Origin: Flavobacteriaceae bacterium
GTDB lineage: Bacteria > Bacteroidota > Bacteroidia > Flavobacteriales > Flavobacteriaceae
Direction: 5' to 3'
Assembly (NCBI GenBank): GCA_027073495.1
Contig: JALSVQ010000192.1
Coordinates: 1-64,000, forward strand
Length of the DNA stretch: 64,000 nt
This document shows, piece by piece, positions 10,815 to 20,201 of the stretch. The translations under genes were made by a program, and so were the position numbers. Position 1 is the first letter of the stretch; the number at the start of each line of letters is the position of its first letter. Under the pieces are notes generated by a model, which was given only the letters and a program-made list of their open reading frames with translations, made no database searches and was not told the DNA's origin.

Positions 10815-10943
10815 CTTATTTTTATTTATTTGTTTAAATTCAAGGTTCAATTTTAAGAATTTTTTTTTAGTTGTGCAACTAAATAATTACTTAATAAAAA
10901 TAAATTTTAGTGCTAATTAATTTGTTGTTTCATATAATTATTA

Positions 10944-10967
10944 TAACTTTGCATTTCAAAGTACTTT
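10944..10967 (+). promoter_or_regulatory. Promoter -7 box TAACTTTG overlapping inverted repeat ctttg-cattt-caaag and palindrome aaagtacttt
   Basis: Direct reading; copy 1 of a two-site set (see 11913-11936). Confidence 0.55.
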
Positions 10968-10973
10968 TACAAA

Positions 10974-11585
10974 ATGGAAGAAAAAGATTATTTACAAGAC
11001 CTATCAGCTATTAAAAATATGATGAATCGTTCGTCACGATTTATTAGTTTAAGTGGACTTTCGGGTATTATGGCAGGTAGTTATGCGCTTATTGGTGCTT
11101 GGTTTGCTAGAAGCATATTGTATAAATTTAAACACGGTATAAGCTATCGTCAAATTAATTATTTGACCAACGAGCTTTGGTTTATTGCTATTGCTGTAGC
11201 GGTATTTTCTATACTTACGGCCTATGTTTTAACCAGTAAACGTGCTAAAAAAAATGGTGAAGAAATTTGGGATGTTTCGACTAAAAATTTAGTAGTTGCT
11301 TTTTTAATTCCTTTGCTTACAGGTGGTGTTTTTGGACTTTTGCTATTGAATCAACGCTATTTTGGACTGATAGCACCGATAACTTTATTGTTTTATGGTT
11401 TGGCATTGATTAATGCGAGCAAATATACCTTGGGAACGGTTAAATATTTAGGGTTTTCAGAGCTTATTTTAGGTTTATTGTCAACCTACTTTGTAGGTTA
11501 TGGCCTGCTATTCTGGACACTAGGTTTTGGTGTAATGCATATTGTTTATGGTACAATAATGTACTTCCGTTATGAAAAAAAATAA
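10974..11585 (+). CDS. Multi-pass membrane protein of unknown function
   Basis: 203 aa with several hydrophobic helices; 7-nt gap to the regulator gene. Confidence 0.75.
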   Translation: MEEKDYLQDLSAIKNMMNRSSRFISLSGLSGIMAGSYALIGAWFARSILYKFKHGISYRQINYLTNELWFIAIAVAVFSILTAYVLTSKRAKKNGEEIWDVSTKNLVVAFLIPLLTGGVFGLLLLNQRYFGLIAPITLLFYGLALINASKYTLGTVKYLGFSELILGLLSTYFVGYGLLFWTLGFGVMHIVYGTIMYFRYEKK

Positions 11586-11592
11586 ATGATAG

Positions 11593-11895
11593 GTGAAAAC
11601 TATTTTACAAAATATTAATAAGGTTTTTGACAATCGGGTGCGTTTGGGCATTATGAGTGCTTTGATGGTCAATGAAAATCTCGATTTTAAATCGCTTAAA
11701 AAATTATTAGGTGTAACGGATGGTAATTTGGCAAGTCACATCAAATCGTTGCAAAAAGCGGGTTATATCGTGGTGATGAAACAATTTATTGCCAATAAAC
11801 CCAATACCAGTTATCAGATTTCGCTAGAAGGGCGTAATGCCTTCAAAAAACATATTGATGCATTGGAGCGTTTAATACAATTACGAAACAAATAA
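11593..11895 (+). CDS. Winged-helix DNA-binding transcriptional regulator (MarR/ArsR-like)
   Basis: GTG start; VRLGIMSALMVNENLDFKSLKKLLGVTDGNLASHIKSLQKAGYIVVMKQFIANKPNTSYQISLEGRNAFKKHIDAL. Confidence 0.85.
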   Translation: MKTILQNINKVFDNRVRLGIMSALMVNENLDFKSLKKLLGVTDGNLASHIKSLQKAGYIVVMKQFIANKPNTSYQISLEGRNAFKKHIDALERLIQLRNK

Positions 11896-11912
11896 CATTT
11901 TTTTTAACTTAT

Positions 11913-11936
11913 TAACTTTGAAATGCAAAGTACTTT
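11913..11936 (+). promoter_or_regulatory. Promoter -7 box TAACTTTG overlapping inverted repeat ctttg-aaatg-caaag and palindrome aaagtacttt
   Basis: Its 15-nt inverted repeat is the exact reverse complement of the one at 10947-10961. Confidence 0.55.
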
Positions 11937-11949
11937 TAATTACAATATA

Positions 11950-12426
11950 ATGAATATACGAACAACACTTTTGGTCTGGCTATATGATATATCAAAAAAA
12001 GCTTATGCGCAATATTTTAAAAAACAAGCACCTTGGAAAGCGACGCGGCAATCGTTGTTGTTTTATCCAAAAGACTCTTTGGCTTATGCTTTGGGAATGT
12101 TTTTGACCAAAAACAATTTCACTATGGAAGCCAAGCTCGAATCGCACGATGTTTTTCATACCATCATTGGTTTTGATACCAAAATACAAGATGAACTAGC
12201 CATGCAATATTTCTTAATGGGCAATGGCAAGCGTAGCGTTTATATGTTTTTAGTACTTATTTCAGGCTCATTTTTGTTTCCAGAGCATTGGATTTATTTT
12301 AAAAAATCATACCGAAAAGGTAAAGAAACACCGCCTTTTTATCATTGGAATTTTGAGAAAATGCTTGCTATTTCTTTACAGAAAATTCAACAAATTTTAT
12401 TTAATCAATCAATTTATACATTATAA
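11950..12426 (+). CDS. Coq4-like protein (HDxxH-x11-E motif)
   Basis: MNIRTTLLVWLYDISKK...; SHDVFHTIIGFDTKIQDELAMQYF matches HDxxH-x11-E of the COQ4 family. The track start (11923) lies inside the promoter/operator, so 11950 is preferred. Confidence 0.6.
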   Translation: MNIRTTLLVWLYDISKKAYAQYFKKQAPWKATRQSLLFYPKDSLAYALGMFLTKNNFTMEAKLESHDVFHTIIGFDTKIQDELAMQYFLMGNGKRSVYMFLVLISGSFLFPEHWIYFKKSYRKGKETPPFYHWNFEKMLAISLQKIQQILFNQSIYTL

Positions 12427-12428
12427 TT

Positions 12429-13817
12429 ATGAAAACTATTTTAACAACTAGTACAGCGCTAATTTTTAGTGTTTTATTTTACAAACAAGCATTAGGACTC
12501 AATGTATTTCTATTTGCTGTCTTACTCGTTATTTTTGTTTTATATCAAAATAAAAATCGTTTTAACAAGCTCCAAATCTTAAATGGTATGCTCCTTATCA
12601 TTATGGCTTTTTTAGGTATTTTGTATCAAAATGCATTAACGCTCTATGCCATATTTTTTAGCTTATTGCTATTTGTAGGAAGCATTTCGAATGTACGTTC
12701 TAGTTCGTTTGTAATGCAACTTAACGGTTTGCTCTCGATTATATCAGGAGTACTAATGCATCGTTTTGAACAAGTAAAAATGCCTAAAGAAAACACCAAT
12801 AACAATGCGCTAAATTATGCTTATTGGTTTAAACTCTTGGCTGTTATCTCGGTTGTTTTATTTGTGTTCATAATGCTTTATCGTAATGCAAACCCTATTA
12901 TTAATGCCTTTATATCAAAAATAAATTTTGATTTCATCAGTTTACAATGGTTGTTTTTTACTGCCGCAGCTTATTATTTTATTAATAATATGGTTTATCC
13001 AACGGTCATAGAGCCGCTTACGAGTAAAGATTTGAACGCTTCTAATGCACTTGATTCGTCATCAAATAAAGTGCTTTCTGAACAAAAAACACACGAAAAA
13101 AACCAAATGGGAGTAGTGCTATTTTCATTATTAAATGTATTAATAGTATTTGTATTAGCTACAGACGTTATTTTTATGTTTCGTGATAAACAATTGAATG
13201 CAATGCAGCTTTCCGAACAGTTGCACCAAGGTGTTAATGCCTTAATTGTAGCCATAGTGAGCGCTATTTTTTTGATTTTGTACTTTTTTCAAGGCAATCT
13301 CAATTTTTATAAAGCCAATAGACGACTCAAACAAGTCACTTATCTTTGGATTGTACTTAACCTGTTTTTAGCAATGAGTACGTGGTACAAAAATTATCAA
13401 TATGTAAGTTCTTTTGGCTTAACATATAAGCGTATCGGTGTTTTTGTATATCTTATTTTGGCGCTTTCTGGGCTTATTTTTACATTTATTAAAGTCTATA
13501 AAATTAGAAACTTTTGGTTTCTTATGCGCAATACTATACGACAAGCTTTTATAGTTCTTTTTATCAGCGCATTAGTCCCTTGGGATACTTTAATTACACA
13601 TTATAATACCAAGTTTATTACAAATTTTGATATCAATTATCTGCTTAATCTAAACCATAATAAAGCGGTTTTATATGCTATAAAAGATAAATATCAATTT
13701 GAAAGGGATACTTACAATGTTATTGTAAAAAATTACAATGACTATAAAGCGGAGCAAGCCAAAAACACTTGGCAAGCTTATTCTTGGTATAATGTTAAGA
13801 CACAATTCAATGATTAA
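12429..13817 (+). CDS. DUF4173-like (DUF4153-family) membrane protein
   Basis: 462 aa polytopic; YQYVSSFGLTYKRIGVFVYLILALSGLIFTFIKVYKIRNFWFLMR resembles the DUF4173 C-terminal signature. Confidence 0.7.
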   Translation: MKTILTTSTALIFSVLFYKQALGLNVFLFAVLLVIFVLYQNKNRFNKLQILNGMLLIIMAFLGILYQNALTLYAIFFSLLLFVGSISNVRSSSFVMQLNGLLSIISGVLMHRFEQVKMPKENTNNNALNYAYWFKLLAVISVVLFVFIMLYRNANPIINAFISKINFDFISLQWLFFTAAAYYFINNMVYPTVIEPLTSKDLNASNALDSSSNKVLSEQKTHEKNQMGVVLFSLLNVLIVFVLATDVIFMFRDKQLNAMQLSEQLHQGVNALIVAIVSAIFLILYFFQGNLNFYKANRRLKQVTYLWIVLNLFLAMSTWYKNYQYVSSFGLTYKRIGVFVYLILALSGLIFTFIKVYKIRNFWFLMRNTIRQAFIVLFISALVPWDTLITHYNTKFITNFDINYLLNLNHNKAVLYAIKDKYQFERDTYNVIVKNYNDYKAEQAKNTWQAYSWYNVKTQFND

Positions 13818-14208
13818 AGCGATTTCTTCTACCGCACTCCGCTCAAGTTTAATGGCGTCGGGCTTATTAATATTGATAATAATGATGAATGAAACAGTTG
13901 GCGTTTATATTGTTTTGATAGCTTTTATCAGTTTTATTATCACTTTTTTCATAGCGCTGTTTATGATAATTGCCACTGTCGTTCCTTTGATACTATATGG
14001 TTTGCTTATTCAGCATAGTACTATAGAAACTGTTTTTAAGCAATTCTTCCCTTATTATGCATTATTTTCTTTTGGATTCTGTGTCTATTTGTCTTTAAGC
14101 GATGATGAAGCATATTACATTTTTGTTCCTGCATTTTTCACTTCCATAATGGCTTGGTTATGGCTTTTCAAATCACTTCTAAATACTAATTATGAAAACA
14201 AATACTAA
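13810..14208 (+). CDS. Small multi-pass membrane protein
   Basis: Hydrophobic; ATG at 13810 overlaps the upstream stop (atgattaa). Track start 13738 is inside the previous CDS. Confidence 0.6.
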   Translation: MIKAISSTALRSSLMASGLLILIIMMNETVGVYIVLIAFISFIITFFIALFMIIATVVPLILYGLLIQHSTIETVFKQFFPYYALFSFGFCVYLSLSDDEAYYIFVPAFFTSIMAWLWLFKSLLNTNYENKY

Positions 14209-14821
14209 AATACTAGTACTAACAGTCTTGAGTTTCTTACTTTTAAAATATAGAATTCATACAACACAAAGTTATTTTTATCTCTTTCTGATATGGAACT
14301 TGTTTTTGGCATTTGTGCCATTAGGATTAAGCACGTATTTGTCTCAAAATATAAATAAATATAGTGTGTTCGCCATTTTTCCTATTTGGTTGCTCTTTTT
14401 GCCTAACGCACCTTATATTTTTACAGATTTAATACATTTGGGAAAATACAGTAAAATGGGGTTTTGGTATGATTTAGTACTCATTAGCAGTTTTGCAAGC
14501 ACAGGAATGTTAGCATATTTTATTACAGTAAAGCAAATGTATGTTATTTTAAAACAGTATTTAAAACCCAAAAACGTACAGTTGCTATTTGTTTTTATAG
14601 CATTTCTCAATGGTTTTGGCATTTATTTAGGGCGTTTCTTACGTTGGAATTCTTGGGATATTATTCATAAACCAAATAAGTTGTTTTTGGAAATATTTAC
14701 ACGCTTAAGGCATCCAATTGTACATATTAATTCGTGGTTATTTACTGTAGCATTTGGTAGTATTCTTGCTCTAGGTTTTTGGAGAATAGTGATTCAGGAA
14801 TTGAAAAACGAGAAACTATAA
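14192..14821 (+). CDS. DUF1361 domain-containing membrane protein
   Basis: WLLFLPNAPYIFTDLIHLGK ... GFGIYLGRFLRWNSWDII signature. Confidence 0.85.
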   Translation: MKTNTKILVLTVLSFLLLKYRIHTTQSYFYLFLIWNLFLAFVPLGLSTYLSQNINKYSVFAIFPIWLLFLPNAPYIFTDLIHLGKYSKMGFWYDLVLISSFASTGMLAYFITVKQMYVILKQYLKPKNVQLLFVFIAFLNGFGIYLGRFLRWNSWDIIHKPNKLFLEIFTRLRHPIVHINSWLFTVAFGSILALGFWRIVIQELKNEKL

Positions 14822-14987
14822 AACAATAATAGGTGTCTTAAAAGGCTATAGGCCGCTTTGCTGTAAGACAATCTCAAATATATCAAACGCAAGTGATTTT
14901 AGACGGTAACAGTAATAAATAATCTAAGATTCTATTTTTGGTAGGGTTTTTGCAATATGAATAGTTATAGTATTAAATAGAAAGATT

Positions 14988-15293
14988 ATGAAAAAAAGAT
15001 TACTTATTATATTGCTCGCATTTTATAGCTTTGGTTTTGCTCAAAATCAAACCGAAAAGCAGTTGAATCAAGATATTACCTTTGCTATTTATCCTAATCC
15101 TGTGCATCAAGTGTTTCATATTAAAACGGATGAAGTTATTGTCAAAGTAAAGATTTTTAATATTCTGGGAAAACAAGTGGAGCAGTTTGATACGCAAGAA
15201 AAATATGATGTTTCGGAACTGAAAAGAGGAATATACTTACTGCATCTCGAAACAGCATCTGGTATTGCAGTTCGTAAACTAGTTGTTAAGTAG
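14988..15293 (+). CDS. Minimal T9SS type A sorting domain protein
   Basis: Signal peptide, then FAIYPNPVHQVFHIKTDE...VKIFNILGKQVEQFD...YDVSELKRGIYLLHLETASGIAVRKLVVK. Confidence 0.85.
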   Translation: MKKRLLIILLAFYSFGFAQNQTEKQLNQDITFAIYPNPVHQVFHIKTDEVIVKVKIFNILGKQVEQFDTQEKYDVSELKRGIYLLHLETASGIAVRKLVVK

Positions 15294-15328
15294 TATTTTA
15301 CAGATCAATACATTATGATATTTTCAAA

Positions 15329-16120
15329 CTACATATTACGATGCAGTGCTTTGAAATAAGCAAAAGCATTAATGAGGCGCGAACCATACCAAGAAAAATA
15401 TTCTCCAGATACCAAAATGGTTTTTATGCCTGTTTGTTTTTCTAATGCAATCACATCATTATCCTTAAAAGGGTAGGGCTCAGAGCTAAGTAATAATAGT
15501 TCTGCATCAGCGAGTTCTGCGAGTTCAATTTGAGGATAATGACCTTTATTAGAAATACTATTTTCAAATTTGTTTAATGCCAATAATGTATTGATAAACG
15601 TAGCTTCTCCAGCGACCATCCAAGGGTTTTTCCAAATAAAATAAGCCACTTTTTTTATTTTTTTATTTTTAATAAATTCAATAAAATCTATTTTTTTTGT
15701 AATGATTTCTTGATTAATTTCCATTGCTTTTTCTTCGCATTTGAGCATTGTTCCTAGTGTGGTGATAAGATTTAAAGTATCTTCAATAGTGTTGATATCA
15801 CTTACAAAAACAGGTGCTATTTGCTGCAATTTCAAAACCATTTCTTGCGTATTTTCCTCTTTATTGCATAAGATAAAATCAGGTTTAAGGGCTTTTATTT
15901 TTTCGAAGTTTACTTGCTTTGTGCCGCCAACTTGTACTTTTTCTTTCCGTAAATGTTTTGGATATATACAAAAGCGTGTAATACCTACAAGCTGTTGTTC
16001 CAAACCTAAATCAACAAGCAATTCTGTGAGCGATGGCACAAGTGAGATAATACGTTTAGGAACTTGCTCTAGTGTCAGTTCAAAGCCTAAAGCATCAACT
16101 ATTTTTTTGGGATAAGCCAT
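15329..16120 (-). CDS. Helical backbone metal receptor / ABC transporter substrate-binding protein (BtuF-like)
   Basis: [64 protein letters not shown]. Confidence 0.85.
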   Translation of the reverse strand: MAYPKKIVDALGFELTLEQVPKRIISLVPSLTELLVDLGLEQQLVGITRFCIYPKHLRKEKVQVGGTKQVNFEKIKALKPDFILCNKEENTQEMVLKLQQIAPVFVSDINTIEDTLNLITTLGTMLKCEEKAMEINQEIITKKIDFIEFIKNKKIKKVAYFIWKNPWMVAGEATFINTLLALNKFENSISNKGHYPQIELAELADAELLLLSSEPYPFKDNDVIALEKQTGIKTILVSGEYFSWYGSRLINAFAYFKALHRNM

Positions 16121-17556
16121 AAACCTAAAAATGTAATTAATCCGTTAATACCCAAAAGTTCAAACCCGAAGTGATAACCAGTTTTAAGCGGTACAAAATA
16201 GTTTAGTGCATAACTTATAGCTACTGATAGTACGCTAATTATGGGTATCCATTCACCTTTAACTTTTTTGCCTATAAAAATAGCAAAGAAGAAGATTCCC
16301 ATAAGTGGGCCATACGTGTATGAAGCGATAGTGAATAACCCTGTAATAACACTTTGATCGAGCAGTTCATAAAACAAGATGATAATTAGTATTAAAGCAA
16401 TAGATACCAGAATATGTGTTTTCTTACGCAGTGCTTCTTGCTCGCTTTTTTCTTTTTTCTCGATATCTAAAAAATCCACACAAACAGAAGTAGTAAGCGA
16501 TGTTAATGCAGAATCAGCACTAGAATATGCAGCAGCTATCAAACCTAAGATAAATACAATAGCAAGCGGCATGCCTAAACCACTATTAACGGCTATTTCT
16601 GGAAATAATAAATCAGTTCGTGTTTTTCCAGCAATCATCGGTATTTCAATACCTTTTTGGTTGGCGTAGATAAATAGTAATGCTCCTAGAGATAGAAAAA
16701 TAAAATTAACAAAAACCAATAAGCTAATCATGCTAAACATGTTTTTTTGTGCATCTTTAAGATTGCGACAGGTCAAATTTTTCTGCATCATATCTTGATC
16801 CAAACCTGTCATTGCTATTGCCATAAAAGCACCACCAAATAGTGATTTCCAAAAATAGGATTTGCTTTTGAAATCATCAAAAAATAGAATTTTATTGTAT
16901 TCTTTTAAAGCATCTGAATGTAAAAAATCTTGAACAGACCAATTCAATTGATTTAAAATAAAGAAAATTGCCATTATAACAGCTGCAAGCATAAAAAATG
17001 TTTGCAAGGTATCTGTCCAAACTATGGTTTTTATTCCTGCACGATGTGTATAGACCCAAATAAGTGCAATAGAAAAAATAACGGTGACAGCAAAAGGCAC
17101 GCCTAACTGTTCAAAAATAAGATATTGAAAGGTCAGCGCAACTAAATATAGTCGAAAAGCCGCTCCTATAGTTCGTGATAGTAAGAAAAAAGCGGCTCCA
17201 GTTTTATGTGCTTCTGTTCCCAATTTTTTATCAAGATATTGGTAGATAGAAGTAACATTAGCTTTATAATAAATAGGTAATAATACATAAATAATGACCA
17301 TTGTACCGATAAAAAAACCAAATACCATTTGCATATAGCTAAAGTGAGCAGTGCCAACAGTTCCAGGTACAGAAATAAAGGTAACTCCAGAAAGTGTAGC
17401 GCCAATCATTCCAAAAGCAACCAAATACCAAGGCGATTGTTTTCCTGCTTTAAAAAAAGCTTCATTTGAAGTGCTTTTTCTACTCGTAAGATAGGAGATG
17501 AGCATCAAAAGAAAAAAATAGCCAACAATAAGTATAATAATATGTAGTGGTTTCAT
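16099..17556 (-). CDS. Sodium:solute symporter family protein
   Basis: SSS-family motifs; start trimmed to [17 protein letters not shown] (17556) because the track start 17724 runs through the divergent recR gene. Confidence 0.88.
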   Translation of the reverse strand: MKPLHIIILIVGYFFLLMLISYLTSRKSTSNEAFFKAGKQSPWYLVAFGMIGATLSGVTFISVPGTVGTAHFSYMQMVFGFFIGTMVIIYVLLPIYYKANVTSIYQYLDKKLGTEAHKTGAAFFLLSRTIGAAFRLYLVALTFQYLIFEQLGVPFAVTVIFSIALIWVYTHRAGIKTIVWTDTLQTFFMLAAVIMAIFFILNQLNWSVQDFLHSDALKEYNKILFFDDFKSKSYFWKSLFGGAFMAIAMTGLDQDMMQKNLTCRNLKDAQKNMFSMISLLVFVNFIFLSLGALLFIYANQKGIEIPMIAGKTRTDLLFPEIAVNSGLGMPLAIVFILGLIAAAYSSADSALTSLTTSVCVDFLDIEKKEKSEQEALRKKTHILVSIALILIIILFYELLDQSVITGLFTIASYTYGPLMGIFFFAIFIGKKVKGEWIPIISVLSVAISYALNYFVPLKTGYHFGFELLGINGLITFLGLWLIPKK

Positions 17557-17608
17557 AAAACTTAAATTTGAGTTTGACAAACTTAACAAAAAATAAGGAA
17601 ATATAGTG

Positions 17609-17616
17609 TATATTTG
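17609..17616 (+). promoter_or_regulatory. TAnnTTTG -7 box of recR, 4 nt before the ATG
   Basis: TATATTTG-ccca-ATG(17621). Confidence 0.6.
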
Positions 17617-17620
17617 CCCA

Positions 17621-18232
17621 ATGGAATTTGCATCAAAACATCTGGAAAAAGCGGTGAGCGAGATTGCGCAATTACCCGGTATTGGTAAGCGCACGGCTTT
17701 GCGTTTGGCTTTGCATTTACTCAAGCAGCCACCGTCTCAGACAGAAAAATTGACCACAGCATTACAAAATCTTGTTACTGAAGTCAAATTTTGCAAATCG
17801 TGTCATAATATTTCGGATGTTGCTATTTGTGAAATCTGCTCAAGTCCAAAACGTGACACAACACTAGTTTGTGTGGTAGAAGATATCCGTGATGTGATAG
17901 CTATAGAAAATACAGCTCAATTCAATGGTTTGTATCATGTGCTTGGCGGAAAAATTTCGCCGATTGACGGTATAGCACCTTCAGATTTGAATATAGATAC
18001 TTTAATACATAAAGCGGCTTCTGGAACGGTTAAAGAAATAATTTTTGCATTAAGTCCAACCATCGAAGGCGATACTACCAATTTTTATATTTATAGAAAA
18101 CTCAAAGATTTTGATTTGAAAATAGCAACCATAGCACGAGGTGTTTCTATTGGTGATGAATTGGAATATGCAGATGAAGTCACCTTAGGACGTAGTATTT
18201 TGCATCGTATTCCTTTTGAGAACGCGCTTTAA
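17621..18232 (+). CDS. recR: Recombination mediator protein RecR
   Basis: [34 protein letters not shown]; zinc finger [16 protein letters not shown]; Toprim domain. Confidence 0.95.
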   Translation: MEFASKHLEKAVSEIAQLPGIGKRTALRLALHLLKQPPSQTEKLTTALQNLVTEVKFCKSCHNISDVAICEICSSPKRDTTLVCVVEDIRDVIAIENTAQFNGLYHVLGGKISPIDGIAPSDLNIDTLIHKAASGTVKEIIFALSPTIEGDTTNFYIYRKLKDFDLKIATIARGVSIGDELEYADEVTLGRSILHRIPFENAL

Positions 18233-18304
18233 ATTACACTAGCTTAAAACTCATAACTCATCACTATTTTTCACTTTTCGTTATACATTTTTCATTCAAG
18301 GATA

Positions 18305-18343
18305 AGATTTCTCGATGTTCGTTTCTCACTTTGTCGAAATGAC
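18305..18343 (+). repeat. Dispersed intergenic repeat, copy 1 (agatttctcg...tttgtcgaaatgac)
   Basis: Reverse complement resembles 20118-20152. Confidence 0.55.
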
Positions 18344-18432
18344 AACTCCTAATTCATCACTCATCACTATTTTCATTCTCGCTGTTTATCAACAACTTAT
18401 TAACAAGAGTTATGAACAGAATATTTTATAAT

Positions 18433-18478
18433 TATAATTGTATTTTTGCCTTCAAATTTGAATATAATTGTATTTTTG
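18433..18478 (+). promoter_or_regulatory. Duplicated promoter core tataattgtatttttg x2, 30-nt spacing, upstream of dnaB
   Basis: Identical 16-mers at 18433-18448 and 18463-18478; the second gives TATTTTTG-agct-ATG(18483). Confidence 0.6.
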
Positions 18479-18482
18479 AGCT

Positions 18483-20087
18483 ATGGAAAAAGCTTTAAAA
18501 AAACATCAAAATTTCAATACCCAATCGGGGAATATCATCGCCTTAGAGAAAGGAAAATTGCCGCCACAAGCACTTGATCTTGAAGAGGTTGTTCTTGGCG
18601 CGATGATGATTGATACCAAAGGGGTAAACGAAGTAATTGATATTTTAAGCCCTGAGGCTTTTTACAAAGAAGCACATCAAGAAATCTTTCGTGCTATTTT
18701 CAAACTCTTTACAGAAACACAACCTATTGACTTGCGTACTGTTGCCAATCAGCTTAAGAAAGATGCTAAGTTAGCATTGGTAGGAGGTGATTTTTATTTA
18801 ATTAATCTGACTCAAAAAGTAGCTTCATCGGCGCATATCGAATTTCATTCACGTATTATTTTACAGAAATTTATCCAGCGTGAACTGATTAAAATTTCCA
18901 ATGAAATCATTGAAGACGCTTATGATGAAACAACCGATGTTTTTGATTTGCTTGACAGTGCCGAGAGTAAACTTTTTGAAGTAACACAAGGAAACCTCAA
19001 AAGAAGCTCGGAGTCAGCAATGAGTTTGGTGTCGCAGGCAAAACTACGTATTCAAGAGATTGCTAGTAAAGAAGGTACGAGTGGAATAGCAACAGGCTTT
19101 ACCAAAGTAGATGAGGTTACCTCAGGGTGGCAACCTAGTGATTTGGTCATTCTTGCTGCGCGTCCTGGTATGGGTAAAACGGCTTTTGTGCTTTCTATGG
19201 CACGTAATATGGCTATTGATTCGGAAGCACCTGTGGCTTTTTTCTCGCTAGAGATGTCTTCAGTACAGCTAATCACACGACTTATTTCTTCAGAAACAGG
19301 TATTAGTTCTGAGAAACTACGTACAGGAAAACTTTCAAGCACCGAATGGAATGTCTTGAATACTAAAGTAAAAGATTTAGAAAAAGCACCATTATATATT
19401 GACGATACACCTGCATTATCTATTTTTGATTTACGCGCTAAGGCGAGGCGTTTGGTTTCTCAATTTGGAATTAAAATAATTGTAGTCGATTATTTACAAT
19501 TAATGACAGCTTCATCAAGTAAAGGCGCAGGAAATCGCGAACAAGAAATTTCTACTATTTCTCGTAATCTTAAAGCCTTGGCAAAGGAACTTGAAGTTCC
19601 TGTTATTGCATTGTCACAATTGTCGCGTGCCGTAGAAACACGTACAGGGTCGAAGCGTCCTATACTTTCCGATTTACGTGAATCTGGAGCTATTGAACAA
19701 GATGCAGATATTGTTTCGTTTATCTACAGACCTGAATATTATAAACTCGAGACTTGGGATGATAACGAGCAAACACCTTGTGCTAATCAAGCAGAAATTA
19801 TTTTTGCAAAGCATCGTAATGGTTCACTAGCAGATGTTCGTTTGAAATTTGAAGGACAGTATGGTCGTTTTGCCAATTTGGATGAATTTGATATTCCGCA
19901 AGAATTTCAATCTAAAATGAATGCAACACCGAGTTTTGAAACTATAGCAGAAGATAAAACAGACGAAAATATTCATAAGAAAAAAATACAAAATCCTAAT
20001 GATGCTTTCCCTTCAAATGACGTTTTCCCGTCAATAGATGATACAAGTTTTGAAGATGATTCAGAAGAGGATAGTTTAGATTTTTAA
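18483..20087 (+). CDS. dnaB: Replicative DNA helicase
   Basis: 534 aa; LPPQALDLEEVVLGAMMID, Walker A ARPGMGKTAFVLS, VVDYLQLM, SDLRESGAIEQDADI. No intein. Confidence 0.97.
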   Translation: MEKALKKHQNFNTQSGNIIALEKGKLPPQALDLEEVVLGAMMIDTKGVNEVIDILSPEAFYKEAHQEIFRAIFKLFTETQPIDLRTVANQLKKDAKLALVGGDFYLINLTQKVASSAHIEFHSRIILQKFIQRELIKISNEIIEDAYDETTDVFDLLDSAESKLFEVTQGNLKRSSESAMSLVSQAKLRIQEIASKEGTSGIATGFTKVDEVTSGWQPSDLVILAARPGMGKTAFVLSMARNMAIDSEAPVAFFSLEMSSVQLITRLISSETGISSEKLRTGKLSSTEWNVLNTKVKDLEKAPLYIDDTPALSIFDLRAKARRLVSQFGIKIIVVDYLQLMTASSSKGAGNREQEISTISRNLKALAKELEVPVIALSQLSRAVETRTGSKRPILSDLRESGAIEQDADIVSFIYRPEYYKLETWDDNEQTPCANQAEIIFAKHRNGSLADVRLKFEGQYGRFANLDEFDIPQEFQSKMNATPSFETIAEDKTDENIHKKKIQNPNDAFPSNDVFPSIDDTSFEDDSEEDSLDF

Positions 20088-20117
20088 TAGTTGTTTTTAT
20101 AAAAAAACATTTCTAAT

Positions 20118-20152
20118 TTTCGACAAAGCAAAGAATGAACGCCGAGAAATCT
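20118..20152 (-). repeat. Dispersed intergenic repeat, copy 2, inverted relative to copy 1
   Basis: tttcgacaaagcaaagaatgaacgccgagaaatct versus reverse complement of copy 1 tttcgacaaagtgagaaacgaacatcgagaaatct. Confidence 0.55.
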
Positions 20153-20201
20153 ACTAGCTGCAATCAATTGATCTGCGACTAAATGACATAAAAGAAAATT
20201 T

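Noticed and set aside
12995-13255. 86-aa minus ORF inside the DUF4173-like gene
   Set aside because: Fully antisense within a longer, domain-like CDS. Same reasoning for the other embedded antisense ORFs (e.g. 2932-3129, 5352-5705, 6092-6358, 19052-19342, 37238-37522, 41459-41767, 46771-47094, 63097-63390, 63658-63972).
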